This document shows positions 1 to 6,814 of a stretch of 9,509 bases of DNA, piece after piece. The DNA is taken from the NCBI GenBank assembly GCA_019307645.1, contig JAFDJF010000050.1, positions 1-9,509 on the forward strand. The letters run 5' to 3'. Origin of the DNA: Deltaproteobacteria bacterium (GTDB lineage: Bacteria > Desulfobacterota > DSM-4660 > Desulfatiglandales > Desulfatiglandaceae). The notes beneath the pieces were generated by a model, which did no database searches, was not told the DNA's origin, and saw nothing but the letters and a program-made list of their open reading frames with translations. Both the position numbers and the translations under genes were made by a program. Numbering within the stretch: position 1 is the stretch's first letter; the number at the start of each line of letters is the position of its first letter.

Positions 1-3
1 TTC

Positions 4-1575
4 TTATCTCATCAAATATAATACAGCCAGGGTCTGCGGGCCAACAATGCCATCTGACACCAGACCAAAATCTTTTTGAAACTTTATAAGTTCATCAAAT
101 GTAGATCCATCAAAAATTCCGGTAGGCTCTACCGGATAGCCTGTGTCATGGAGCACCCTTTGAACTTCCAGAACATCTTCGGTATTCATCCCCTTTTTCA
201 AATGAGTATCCTTGTCCTTGTAAGGGAAGAACCAGGAGATCTTAAAACCCCAGTTTCTAATGAGAAAATCTCTGGTAACAGGATGTTCCCTGCCATCGGC
301 GTCAATGACAAAGGCGCCTTCGTCTGTGAGTTCACGGACCAGGAGATAGCGGTGAGACGGCAGGGAAGCGCTCAGGGCGCTGCTGGAAAGTCGCACCAGA
401 AAAGGCTTTTTGAACATCACATGGTATTCCGGGCCGATTGTTAATGAAACAAGTTCCAGATGCTCATTCCCTGCGAAAATGCTCCCTGCATTTCTACTTT
501 CATTGAAAAGCCTGAAAAGCCCGGCAAGGCTGTTTTGCTCATCAAGGAACAGGGCCGCGGCCTTCTTTTCCGGCTTCACGGGTTTGCGTGGGATTTGTAT
601 GATTTTATTGAAAGTAGGCTTCTGCTCACTTGAAAACAGTTTCGAGATATCCTTTCTGTAAGTCCATCCGCCAAAAGCCACGGCCATAATCAGCAGAATT
701 GCAAAAAAGGCAGCTAAACCAAACCTCCATACGGACAGGGTTTTCATCCGGGAGTCGGCCATTATGTCTCCACGGACCTCCTCAACAGCCTTTGTCAGCA
801 TCCGTTCGGATACGGTGTGCTTTTCCATGGCATATGCAATGAGGAGTGCGCGGTCACAGACTGCATTGATCCTTCTCGGGTTTCCCCGGGAGTATGAAAA
901 AACCTTTTTTAAGGCATTCTTCGTGAACCTCACGTCCCCTCTACTCCCTGCCACAACAAGGCGATGCTCCACATAGCCTTTGATGTCCCCGGAATCCAGA
1001 GATTTCAAGTTGTAGCGGACCGTGATGCGTTCATCCAGTTGTTTCAAAGACGGTGCAACCAGTAGTTCGCGCAGTTCCGGTTGCCCTACAAGAATAATCT
1101 GAATCAGTTTTTCTCTTTCTGTTTCCAGATTGGAGAGCATCCGTATCTGTTCAAGGACGGAGTGAGAAAGATTCTGGGCCTCGTCTATTAGAAGGACGGC
1201 ATTCCCGCCGTTGCTGAAATTTTCGAGCAGGAAGTGGTTGAGGGCGTCAATATGGTCCTTTTTGCTTTCAGCGCCAGGGGCCATCTCAATGCCGAACTCC
1301 TGGTTTATGGACTTTAACAGCTCACTGTCTGAGATAAATGAGTTGAATATGAGGGCGCTCTTTGTGGACGGATCCAGGTGGCTCAGAAAAGCACGACAGA
1401 GTGTTGTCTTGCCCGTACCGATACCACCTGTTATGGCAATAAATCCCTTCCTCTCGTTGATCCCATACAGCAGATGGTCGAGCGCCTCCTTGTGGTAACG
1501 ACTCAGGAAGAGGTACCTCGGATCAGGCGTTAAGTTAAAGGGATTTTCTTTGAAACCAAAAAATGAGGTATACAT
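4..1575 (-). CDS. gspA: GspA/ExeA-type AAA ATPase with peptidoglycan-binding tail
   Basis: The 523-residue protein opens MYTSFFGFKENPFNLTPDPR, the usual ExeA-family start. An ATPase domain (about 1-265) shows Walker A GGIGTGKT (50-57), Walker B AVLLIDEAQ (126-134), a sensor-like ILVGQPEL (161-168), DERITVRY and RGNPRRIN. A membrane helix lies at 285-305 (FGLAAFFAILLIMAVAFGGW). A periplasmic part of uncertain fold (about 341-455) follows, then a peptidoglycan-binding_1-type domain (about 459-520: NTEDVLEVQRVLHDTGYPVE, GIFDGSTFDELIKFQ, DGIVGPQTLAVL). In Aeromonas, ExeA acts with ExeB at the cell wall to help the secretin assemble; the same role is inferred here. No gspB-like gene is visible; it may lie just beyond the left edge. 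The ATG at 1573-1575 follows the gspC stop by 4 bases, with AAGGA only about 2 bases upstream, so translation probably depends on coupling. The TAA is at 4-6. Confidence 0.92.
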   Translation of the reverse strand: MYTSFFGFKENPFNLTPDPRYLFLSRYHKEALDHLLYGINERKGFIAITGGIGTGKTTLCRAFLSHLDPSTKSALIFNSFISDSELLKSINQEFGIEMAPGAESKKDHIDALNHFLLENFSNGGNAVLLIDEAQNLSHSVLEQIRMLSNLETEREKLIQIILVGQPELRELLVAPSLKQLDERITVRYNLKSLDSGDIKGYVEHRLVVAGSRGDVRFTKNALKKVFSYSRGNPRRINAVCDRALLIAYAMEKHTVSERMLTKAVEEVRGDIMADSRMKTLSVWRFGLAAFFAILLIMAVAFGGWTYRKDISKLFSSEQKPTFNKIIQIPRKPVKPEKKAAALFLDEQNSLAGLFRLFNESRNAGSIFAGNEHLELVSLTIGPEYHVMFKKPFLVRLSSSALSASLPSHRYLLVRELTDEGAFVIDADGREHPVTRDFLIRNWGFKISWFFPYKDKDTHLKKGMNTEDVLEVQRVLHDTGYPVEPTGIFDGSTFDELIKFQKDFGLVSDGIVGPQTLAVLYLMR

Positions 1576-1579
1576 GTCC

Positions 1580-2503
1580 TTATCTGAATTTGTAATTTAA
1601 TGTCTTCTGCCTACCCCTCCTGGTTATCTTCAGGGAGGCCTGATCGCCGGATTTCAGTTTTTCATACATGGAGAGAATGTCCTCCGGCCTGGTTAAGGAG
1701 CTTCCGTTTATCTCCTGGACAACATCTCCGTTCCTTAATCCCAATTTGGAAAATATGGATCCCCTTTTTATACGGCTTATCGCCAACCCGTCGGAATTGC
1801 CGTCTTTGTAATGGGGCTGGATCCGTGCCTGGGACAATAGCTGGTTGATGTCCTTGATGGATTCCTGGATATCCGAGCGCCTGATCGTTATTGTAGATCC
1901 TCTTGTTGAAGTTCTCTGTGATAAACGCCTCCTGGCATCCCTGCCTGCGCGTCTTGAGGCCGGGGGCTCTTGCGGTGAAGAGGGTTCTTTCATGGTAAGT
2001 ATTTCATCTTTGTCCCCGACTCTAAGGATTACCTTCTCCCGCAGAATCCTTTTGACAACGGCATCCTGGATGCTGTCACCCACCTTATAAAGGCCCTGCT
2101 TCCTTTTGTCTGTTTCCTCAATAACCGCGCGGGCGTTTTTCTTGTCCCCGGAAACCGTACCCAACAGGGCCACCCTTAATGAAGTGGGTTCAAGACCTTC
2201 AACCTCCTCCTCTTTTATGTCTTCGGAGGCCTTTTCATGTGAACCGAACAGGTTTCGGTCGGTTATTATGCGGTAATCACTGAAGGGGGGTTTCTTATGC
2301 GGTTCAATATCAGGGGCCTGTTGCATTGCAACACCACTGGTTTTGGCATCAATAACCCGGGAGCGAGCGGTCCGGTAAAATATATCCACACCGATATAAA
2401 TAATCAATGATAATGCAACGAGATTGAACACTGTGTAGTAAAGCTTGGTCATAATGAAATATGGTTGTACAATTTTCTTGATGGTCTCGTAAAGAGTCGT
2501 CAC
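1580..2503 (-). CDS. gspC: T2SS inner-membrane linker GspC with PDZ domain
   Basis: GspC connects the inner-membrane platform to the outer-membrane secretin GspD and helps select substrates. The 307-residue protein has a membrane helix at about 24-41 (TVFNLVALSLIIYIGVDI), a homology region at about 76-172 with the diagnostic DRNLFG (82-87), LLGTVSGD (113-120), ARAVIEE and LYKVGDSIQDAVVKRI, a basic, low-complexity linker (about 175-205) and a C-terminal PDZ domain at about 212-307 (GSIFSKLGLRNGDVVQEING; SLKITRRGR). The start drawn here is a GTG at 2501-2503, inside a palindromic repeat and with no ribosome site. The first codons (about eight) come from the repeat's outer end. The ATG at 2450-2452 (residue 18) would still keep the membrane helix, so the true start is uncertain. 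Its TAA stop overlaps the AAGGA in front of gspA, 4 bases before that ATG. Confidence 0.92.
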   Translation of the reverse strand: MTTLYETIKKIVQPYFIMTKLYYTVFNLVALSLIIYIGVDIFYRTARSRVIDAKTSGVAMQQAPDIEPHKKPPFSDYRIITDRNLFGSHEKASEDIKEEEVEGLEPTSLRVALLGTVSGDKKNARAVIEETDKRKQGLYKVGDSIQDAVVKRILREKVILRVGDKDEILTMKEPSSPQEPPASRRAGRDARRRLSQRTSTRGSTITIRRSDIQESIKDINQLLSQARIQPHYKDGNSDGLAISRIKRGSIFSKLGLRNGDVVQEINGSSLTRPEDILSMYEKLKSGDQASLKITRRGRQKTLNYKFR

Positions 2504-2612
2504 TCCGGTGAAAACCGGAGTCCAGACAAGCTGGGACTATCTGATATAACTGGATTCCGGCCTCCGCCGGAATGACGAACGAGGGTGTTTGTCGGCTTTT
2601 TACGAGTTCATC
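2480..2612. mobile_element. Palindromic REP/MITE-like element overlapping the 5' end of gspC
   Basis: The element is a nested inverted repeat. Two 29-base arms (2497-2525 and 2550-2578) face each other across 24 bases and match at 23 of 29 positions. Each arm folds into its own perfect 8-bp hairpin: ACTCCGGT-GAAA-ACCGGAGT at 2502-2521, and ATTCCGGC-CTCC-GCCGGAAT at 2554-2573. Outside them, 20-base outer ends (2480-2499 and 2593-2612) are also inverted and agree at 16 of 20 positions around CTCGTAAA. A 14-base stretch (2579-2592) is present only on the right. The flanks ATTTTCTT (2472-2479) and ATTTTTTT (2613-2620) could be a worn target duplication, but T-richness makes this weak. From memory, repeats of this type are common between genes in Desulfobacterota. 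The remaining bases up to the gspN stop (2613-2642) hold nothing recognisable. Confidence 0.65.
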
Positions 2613-2642
2613 ATTTTTTTAGTCCTTCTTTTTTCCGGAGGG

Positions 2643-3518
2643 CTACATGAGTTCAAGTTTTGGTTCTGTGATCGTTCCGTAGACCGCAAATGGCATTTTC
2701 AGCGGTTCGCCGGTCAATTCCCCTGTATCGGGATTGCCTGTATCACTGTTAAACAGAGTTGTAAGCAGCTCAACTGTCCCTTTCATATCAAGGCTGCTTT
2801 TCAGAAAGTCTCTTTTCAACCTGATCGTCCCTGCCATTGTCCCCTGAATTTTCCGGCCTTTCAACTTGACGTGGGAAAGCTCTATTTTCTGCTCTTTGAG
2901 CACGAGTTTGACCAGGAGTTCATCAAATTCAATGGCGTCAAGATTAAGAAACGGCTCCAGGAGCTCCATGCTGCCGTCAGTTATTTTCAGGTTTGCCTCG
3001 CCTGTGCCGTCTGTAAGCCCTTTGTATGTAACTGCTCCGCCCAGGACACCGCTTGAATTACGACCGATCAGTGCTGAAAGATAACTGTAATCATCGATGA
3101 TGATATCTTTCAATTTTATTGATGTGGAAAAAGGGGGCGTCAAGCCGTTTTCTGAAAAACGAAGGTGACCCCTTAAATTTCCGCCATATGCATCACAGCT
3201 AAAAATAAAACCGGATTTCCCCTTTAAGAATGACCATATCTCGGGCCTGATCATGAGACTCTCGGCAATAAAAAGCCTCAAATCCGGGTCTTCCTTTAAA
3301 GAAAGCTCGGCCTGCCGAAATTTCACGCCAAAGGGCAGGGAAGGGCGAGCGTCCTCAACAGAGAACTGGAAGCGTGGATTCATCGTGTTGACGGATGTAA
3401 TCAAATAATCCCTGAAGGCATCAGAAGGGAAAAATAAGTACAGAAGGCAGACCGTTAACACGATACCGTACAGGATATATCCCAGATATGTCTTATTTTT
3501 GGATGTCAGCTTTTTCAT
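2643..3518 (-). CDS. gspN: T2SS-associated inner-membrane protein GspN
   Basis: From the ATG at 3516-3518 the protein has 291 residues. It starts MKKLTSKNKTYLGYILYG, followed by a hydrophobic helix (IVLTVCLLYLFF) that anchors it in the inner membrane. The rest is predicted periplasmic and beta-rich, with repeated amphipathic strands: LPFGVKFRQAELSL, GNLRGHLRFS, IKLKDIIIDDYSYLSALI, GVLGGAVTYKGL and, at the C-terminus, LKMPFAVYGTITEPKLEL. The shape resembles the AsmA-like GspN proteins of deltaproteobacterial and related T2SS clusters; its molecular role is not well defined. It sits between gspM and gspC, the usual place. An in-frame TTG at 3567-3569 would add 17 residues, but these are encoded by heptamer repeats and do not resemble a GspN start, so the shorter form is preferred. 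Neither start has a good ribosome site. The family call is by context and general pattern more than by a signature motif. Confidence 0.8.
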   Translation of the reverse strand: MKKLTSKNKTYLGYILYGIVLTVCLLYLFFPSDAFRDYLITSVNTMNPRFQFSVEDARPSLPFGVKFRQAELSLKEDPDLRLFIAESLMIRPEIWSFLKGKSGFIFSCDAYGGNLRGHLRFSENGLTPPFSTSIKLKDIIIDDYSYLSALIGRNSSGVLGGAVTYKGLTDGTGEANLKITDGSMELLEPFLNLDAIEFDELLVKLVLKEQKIELSHVKLKGRKIQGTMAGTIRLKRDFLKSSLDMKGTVELLTTLFNSDTGNPDTGELTGEPLKMPFAVYGTITEPKLELM

Positions 3519-3523
3519 GGTGC

Positions 3524-3558
3524 GTAAGGCAAAAGGTATACGGTATAAGGTGCACGGT
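3524..3558. repeat. Heptamer-periodic repeat between gspM and gspN
   Basis: Five consecutive 7-base units ending in GG plus T or C are visible on the plus strand: GTAAGGC, AAAAGGT, ATACGGT, ATAAGGT, GCACGGT. The GG pairs begin at 3528, 3535, 3542, 3549 and 3556, exactly 7 apart. The run fills the space immediately upstream of the likely gspN ATG, where a ribosome site would be expected. If gspN began at the TTG at 3567-3569 instead, the repeat would encode a 17-residue N-terminal extension. The rest of the 85-base gap holds only the CTCTTTA pair and nothing else recognisable. Confidence 0.65.
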
Positions 3559-3592
3559 GAGAGAGGCAAGCTCCAAAACCAGGTAATCCGTG

Positions 3593-3606
3593 CTCTTTAC
3601 TCTTTA
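3593..3606. repeat. Tandem 7-bp direct repeat CTCTTTA x2 at the gspM stop
   Basis: CTCTTTA occurs at 3593-3599 and again at 3600-3606. The second copy contains the gspM stop codon (3604-3606, TAA on the minus strand). It is short, and noted because a 7-base periodicity also appears in the neighbouring array at 3524-3558. Confidence 0.6.
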
Positions 3607-4122
3607 CTGCAGCGTCAACACCTGTAATACCGTGTCCAGGTAACCCGATTCTTTTTTATTTTCCTTGATTGAAATTCTTTTGATGCTTATAACATCCTCC
3701 GGCGATTCAATACGATAAAGATATCCCGCAAGCTGTTTCAGGGTAATTCCTTCCAGTTTCATTTCAACCATTGACTCTTTATATGGGCCGGTCCCTTGCG
3801 AAACAGAGGGCTTCATGTATTTTATATGGCCTTTGATATCAGCCTTGGCAGCCTCTCTTTCAAGAAATGAGAAGAGCGTAACACTTTTATTCCGTTTGGC
3901 AAGGACATCCTTCAGTCCCTGGTAGTTCTTTTTGAGGGCCTTATATTCAGCGCGCTTTTGTACAATTTCCTGTAATGTGGCTTGCTTTTTCTCAACTCCA
4001 TTGTTCAGACGTTTTTTTTCTTCAAAAAAGGGAAAGATGAGAAAGTGAAAGACAGCCAGCAGAAAAAGAACGCATCCCGCCAGTGTCACCAGAAGTTTTT
4101 CTCGTCTGGCAAGTGTCATCAT
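3604..4122 (-). CDS. gspM: T2SS assembly platform protein GspM
   Basis: The 172-residue protein has a short basic N-terminus (MMTLARREK), one membrane helix at about residues 10-31 (LLVTLAGCVLFLLAVFHFLI), a charged region at 33-80 likely to form a coiled coil (EEKKRLNNGVEKKQATLQEI), and a small C-terminal domain from about 83 with a ferredoxin-like pattern (VTLFSFLEREAAKADIK; MVEMKLEGITLKQLAGYLYR; VISIKRISIKENK). This is the GspM/PilO layout. GspM pairs with GspL in the inner membrane and stabilises it. The start overlaps the gspL stop by one base (TAATG). A second ATG follows at once at 4117-4119 and is better placed for the upstream GGGGGG, so the real start may be one codon later. The stop codon lies in a CTCTTTA tandem repeat. 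Length and order next to gspL and gspN fit the family. Confidence 0.85.
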   Translation of the reverse strand: MMTLARREKLLVTLAGCVLFLLAVFHFLIFPFFEEKKRLNNGVEKKQATLQEIVQKRAEYKALKKNYQGLKDVLAKRNKSVTLFSFLEREAAKADIKGHIKYMKPSVSQGTGPYKESMVEMKLEGITLKQLAGYLYRIESPEDVISIKRISIKENKKESGYLDTVLQVLTLQ

Positions 4123-5633
4123 TACCCCCCGGCCCTTTCCAGCTTTATTTCGAATTCGACTTTTTCCCCTGTCCTGTCAAGTTTTGCAGAGCTTATGGTG
4201 GCGGCAGTGCAAAAGGCTGAAGATTCCAGGTCGTTTTTTATCTTATCAACCGTGTTAAACGTGTCTGTGCTTCCGGAAATTCTTACCGTCTCCGAGTCGA
4301 CCACCATACGGACGATGCGTACGGCAAGGGACTCAGGAATGCGCTGTGAAATATCTTTTAACAAATCCAGGACGCTGTTTTTTCCGCCCATTGCGGGACG
4401 TGATACGGAAGATTTCTTGAGTTGAGTAATTTCACTCTTCATCATGCTCAGCTCTTGCCCCGGCGGGATTCTTTTCTTATCAGGAAATGTATCTTTAAAT
4501 ACCTCCTGGATATCCTGCCTGAGAGTCTCGTGTCTTTTCTTCAGGAAGTAGTAATCCGAGCCTGTATTGGCGGCCAGAAAGAAAAGGAGAATAATAAAGA
4601 AAACTGCTGCTCTGCGGATTTCTTTTTTAGAACCGAAATAGTGTTTTTTCTTCTCAAATTCATCTTTTCTGAAATTGAATCCCTGGTCCTGTCTGGTATC
4701 CCTGAGGGCAAGTGCAAGGGCATTGTCCATTAGCGCCGGATTCCAGGCTTGTGCGATGGTTGCATCCATACTTACTTTTTCATTCCTTCTCAGATCAACC
4801 TGTTCGGCAGGAACATCAAAAAAACGGCTCAAGAGATCCTCTGTGTCCGGCGACATTGCTTCTGTCCCGGTAAAGAGGATTTTTTCAGGATGGACGGCTC
4901 TATTATTTTGTTCACCATAGCCGTGGATCGTGTTTCGTACCAGGGTCAAAAACGATTTATGATAAGAGTCCGCATGCCCGGAACTTTGTGTGTCATTAGT
5001 GTTTTCGTTTTTTTCGTCAGGAGCGGCATCGGTATCGGGGCCACCGTTAAATGAGAATGTTCGGATCAGCACGATGCGTCTTTTGAGGAAAAGGACCATG
5101 GTGTTTTTATTTCCGTCCATCTGCAGGAAGAGCCCGTTGTCAGGTGTCCCTTTCTGTTTCAGCAGCCACAGGACCGCAGGCACACACCGGATATCCAGGA
5201 CGTCCGGGTCAACGCCATGAGGCTTAAGTCTTCCCAGATGAGCGGAGATAACAGACTTTTCCACAGAAGCAGCCAGGAGTTCGGTCTGATCAGATCGATC
5301 AATAACAGAAAAATCTACCAGGAGGTCCTCGATGTGAAACGGAACCATGGTCTCTATTTCAAAAGTGAGGGTCTGCCTGATCTTTTTCGGATTTTTAAAA
5401 GGCAGTCGAAGATTCCGATATGAGACATACTCCGCGGGGATTGAACTGTGGCAGACGTCGCTTCTGAGATCCGTTTGATCGAAAATCTCCTTAAGGGCAT
5501 TTTCCAGACCATCGTCCCCTTCGAAACTGACACGGGTGCATGCCGTGATCTGGTAGCCTTTCAATGTACTTGCCACCTGGATCGCTGCAATAGAATCGTC
5601 TTTTATGTCAAGTCCTAAGATTTTTCCAGGCAT
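4122..5633 (-). CDS. gspL: T2SS assembly platform protein GspL (PilM-like plus PilN-like)
   Basis: The 503-residue protein has three parts. Residues 1-315 form an actin-like cytoplasmic domain of the PilM/GspL type: KILGLDIKDDSIAAIQV at the N-terminus, LPFKNPKKIRQTLTFEIE at 77-94 with the following MVPF (96-99), and HPEKILFTGT (248-257). A single membrane helix lies at 342-356 (AAVFFIILLFFLAAN). A periplasmic part follows with a coiled-coil-like stretch and a ferredoxin-like fold (SVLDLLKDISQRIPESLAV, then VRISGSTDTFNTVDKI), which resembles PilN. GspL anchors the GspE ATPase to the inner membrane and pairs with GspM. A linker at about 198-225 is rich in Asp, Asn and Ser and probably disordered. 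The ATG at 5631-5633 puts the actin-like domain at residue 3, although no clear ribosome site precedes it. The last two Gly codons also read as a GGGGGG ribosome site for gspM. Confidence 0.92.
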   Translation of the reverse strand: MPGKILGLDIKDDSIAAIQVASTLKGYQITACTRVSFEGDDGLENALKEIFDQTDLRSDVCHSSIPAEYVSYRNLRLPFKNPKKIRQTLTFEIETMVPFHIEDLLVDFSVIDRSDQTELLAASVEKSVISAHLGRLKPHGVDPDVLDIRCVPAVLWLLKQKGTPDNGLFLQMDGNKNTMVLFLKRRIVLIRTFSFNGGPDTDAAPDEKNENTNDTQSSGHADSYHKSFLTLVRNTIHGYGEQNNRAVHPEKILFTGTEAMSPDTEDLLSRFFDVPAEQVDLRRNEKVSMDATIAQAWNPALMDNALALALRDTRQDQGFNFRKDEFEKKKHYFGSKKEIRRAAVFFIILLFFLAANTGSDYYFLKKRHETLRQDIQEVFKDTFPDKKRIPPGQELSMMKSEITQLKKSSVSRPAMGGKNSVLDLLKDISQRIPESLAVRIVRMVVDSETVRISGSTDTFNTVDKIKNDLESSAFCTAATISSAKLDRTGEKVEFEIKLERAGG

Positions 5634-5676
5634 TGTCAGTGTTTGCTTGATGGGTTCAGTTTGAGAAGACTAAGGA

Positions 5677-5706
5677 ATTTTATCACAAAAAATACCGAAA
5701 ATTCAA
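5677..5706 (-). promoter_or_regulatory. Candidate sigma-70-type promoter in front of gspL
   Basis: In the 167-base gap between gspK and gspL the minus strand shows TTGAAT (5701-5706), an 18-base spacer and TAAAAT (5677-5682). The spacer ends in TGA, so the -10 box reads TG-A-TAAAAT, an extended -10 form. The -10 box matches the consensus at 5 of 6 positions and the -35 box at 4 of 6. A transcript from here would begin roughly 35-40 bases before the gspL ATG and could drive gspL-M-N-C-A separately from the pseudopilin genes. The region is AT-rich, so a chance match is possible. The rest of the gap holds no gene, and no terminator was seen. Confidence 0.35.
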
Positions 5707-5800
5707 GTAATTGGTTTTTCCCGCAGGCAGTTGTATTAAATGTTATTTGTGTTGGCCCGTTACTTTCAGGAAACAATGGTATTGAAAAGAAATTCGAACG

Positions 5801-6811
5801 CTATTCATCCTCAATTTTCCATGACAGGACACTCAGATTTTTTTCTTTCCTTTCGACAATACATCGAATTTTCTTCCCCATGGCCCCTTTAGACCCGGTT
5901 GATTTTATCTCGAAGTAGGTGCTCTTCGTTGTAATGAGATCGGGATAGATAAGTTCTTCCTGCGTGTTGAGCGCTTTTTGGTACCAGAACATGCCTCTCA
6001 AATCATCTTTGTCGGCTTCCTCGCGATATTTAATCATGGTATCGGCTTCTTCGTCATATATGTCTTCAGAAAGGGCTTTCAATAAAGACTTATCGGCACT
6101 ATTGATATTAATCTTATCCTCTTTATTTCCATAAACTGTCAGGTATTTTGATATTTCAGAAAAGATCTCACGGGTAACCCCTTTCACAAGCCGTAGCTCT
6201 TCAAGGGTCTCAAAAGGTGCATTTCTGCAGGAGCAAGGTTCATTCAGTCCCAGATAATAGGTGCTTTCTGCGCCGAATCCGCCCTCTTCAGTCACATCAT
6301 CGTCCGGATCAATCCAGTCTTTGATGGCATTTACGATATCTCCCACCTCTTCGTCTTCAAGATCGAGTTCTTCCGATTTCAAGAGCCGTATCAGGACATC
6401 CTGTTGCACTTCATCAAATTTCACATCCTCTTCACCGGCCTCCTTAAAAACCAGCCGATTGATGTTAACTTTCCCCGAATGGTCTATGATCTCAATGCTG
6501 AATTTGGCTTCTTCAGACAGGGAAGCTGCATCGGAAGTAAGCGCCTCCGAATCTGCCCATGGCTCATGCAGAGAGTCGAAATCATTTGATAATGCGTCTT
6601 CAAACAAGACCGCAAGTGCATAATTAAACCCTGATCTGGCAGCGCAGCCTCCTATAATACCGTTACTGAGATTTGCGGCTGAAATATTATAGAAAAACGT
6701 GGAGGTAATAAACTGGAGAGACATGGGAACCATCAAACTGATGATCATGATCGTAATGATCAATGCCATGCCATGGTTGTTTTTCAGGGGATTTTTGTGA
6801 TGTTTCTGCAA
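5801..6811 (-). CDS. gspK: Pseudopilus tip protein GspK (TTG start)
   Basis: The 336-residue protein has a basic leader (MQKHHKNPLKNNHG), a predicted prepilin peptidase site after Gly14 and a hydrophobic helix MALIITIMIISLMV. Mature position 5 is Ile, not Glu, which is the normal exception for GspK. A globular part follows with KVNINRLV (about residues 114-121), a long helical insert including AIKDWIDPDDDVTEEGG, then FETLEELRLVKGVTREIF and ININSADKSLLKAL, the helix-hairpin-helix-like segments of the family. A Cys-X-Cys pair lies in NEPCSCRNAPF. GspK caps the pseudopilus, and its lack of Glu5 suits a terminal subunit. The start is a TTG at 6809-6811: no other start in frame retains the leader, and GGAGG lies at 6823-6827 within the end of gspJ, 11 bases upstream. 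gspJ and gspK are separated by only 3 bases. Confidence 0.92.
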   Translation of the reverse strand: MQKHHKNPLKNNHGMALIITIMIISLMVPMSLQFITSTFFYNISAANLSNGIIGGCAARSGFNYALAVLFEDALSNDFDSLHEPWADSEALTSDAASLSEEAKFSIEIIDHSGKVNINRLVFKEAGEEDVKFDEVQQDVLIRLLKSEELDLEDEEVGDIVNAIKDWIDPDDDVTEEGGFGAESTYYLGLNEPCSCRNAPFETLEELRLVKGVTREIFSEISKYLTVYGNKEDKININSADKSLLKALSEDIYDEEADTMIKYREEADKDDLRGMFWYQKALNTQEELIYPDLITTKSTYFEIKSTGSKGAMGKKIRCIVERKEKNLSVLSWKIEDE

Positions 6812-6814
6812 TTG

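Noticed and set aside
2502..2521. Hairpin in front of gspC as a rho-independent terminator
   Set aside because: The stem is strong, but on the minus strand it is followed by GACGACTCTTTACG and not a run of T, and a second, similar hairpin lies in inverted orientation. A repeat element fits better.
2589..3056. 155-codon plus-strand open frame antisense to gspN
   Set aside because: It is a shadow of the coding strand: gspN on the other strand has a coherent membrane helix and beta pattern and fits the operon, whereas this frame has a Cys/Phe-rich composition without domain features.
5643..5918. 91-codon open frame on the plus strand across the gspL-gspK gap
   Set aside because: Half of it is antisense to gspK, the rest is AT-rich, it has no ribosome site, and its translation resembles no known protein.
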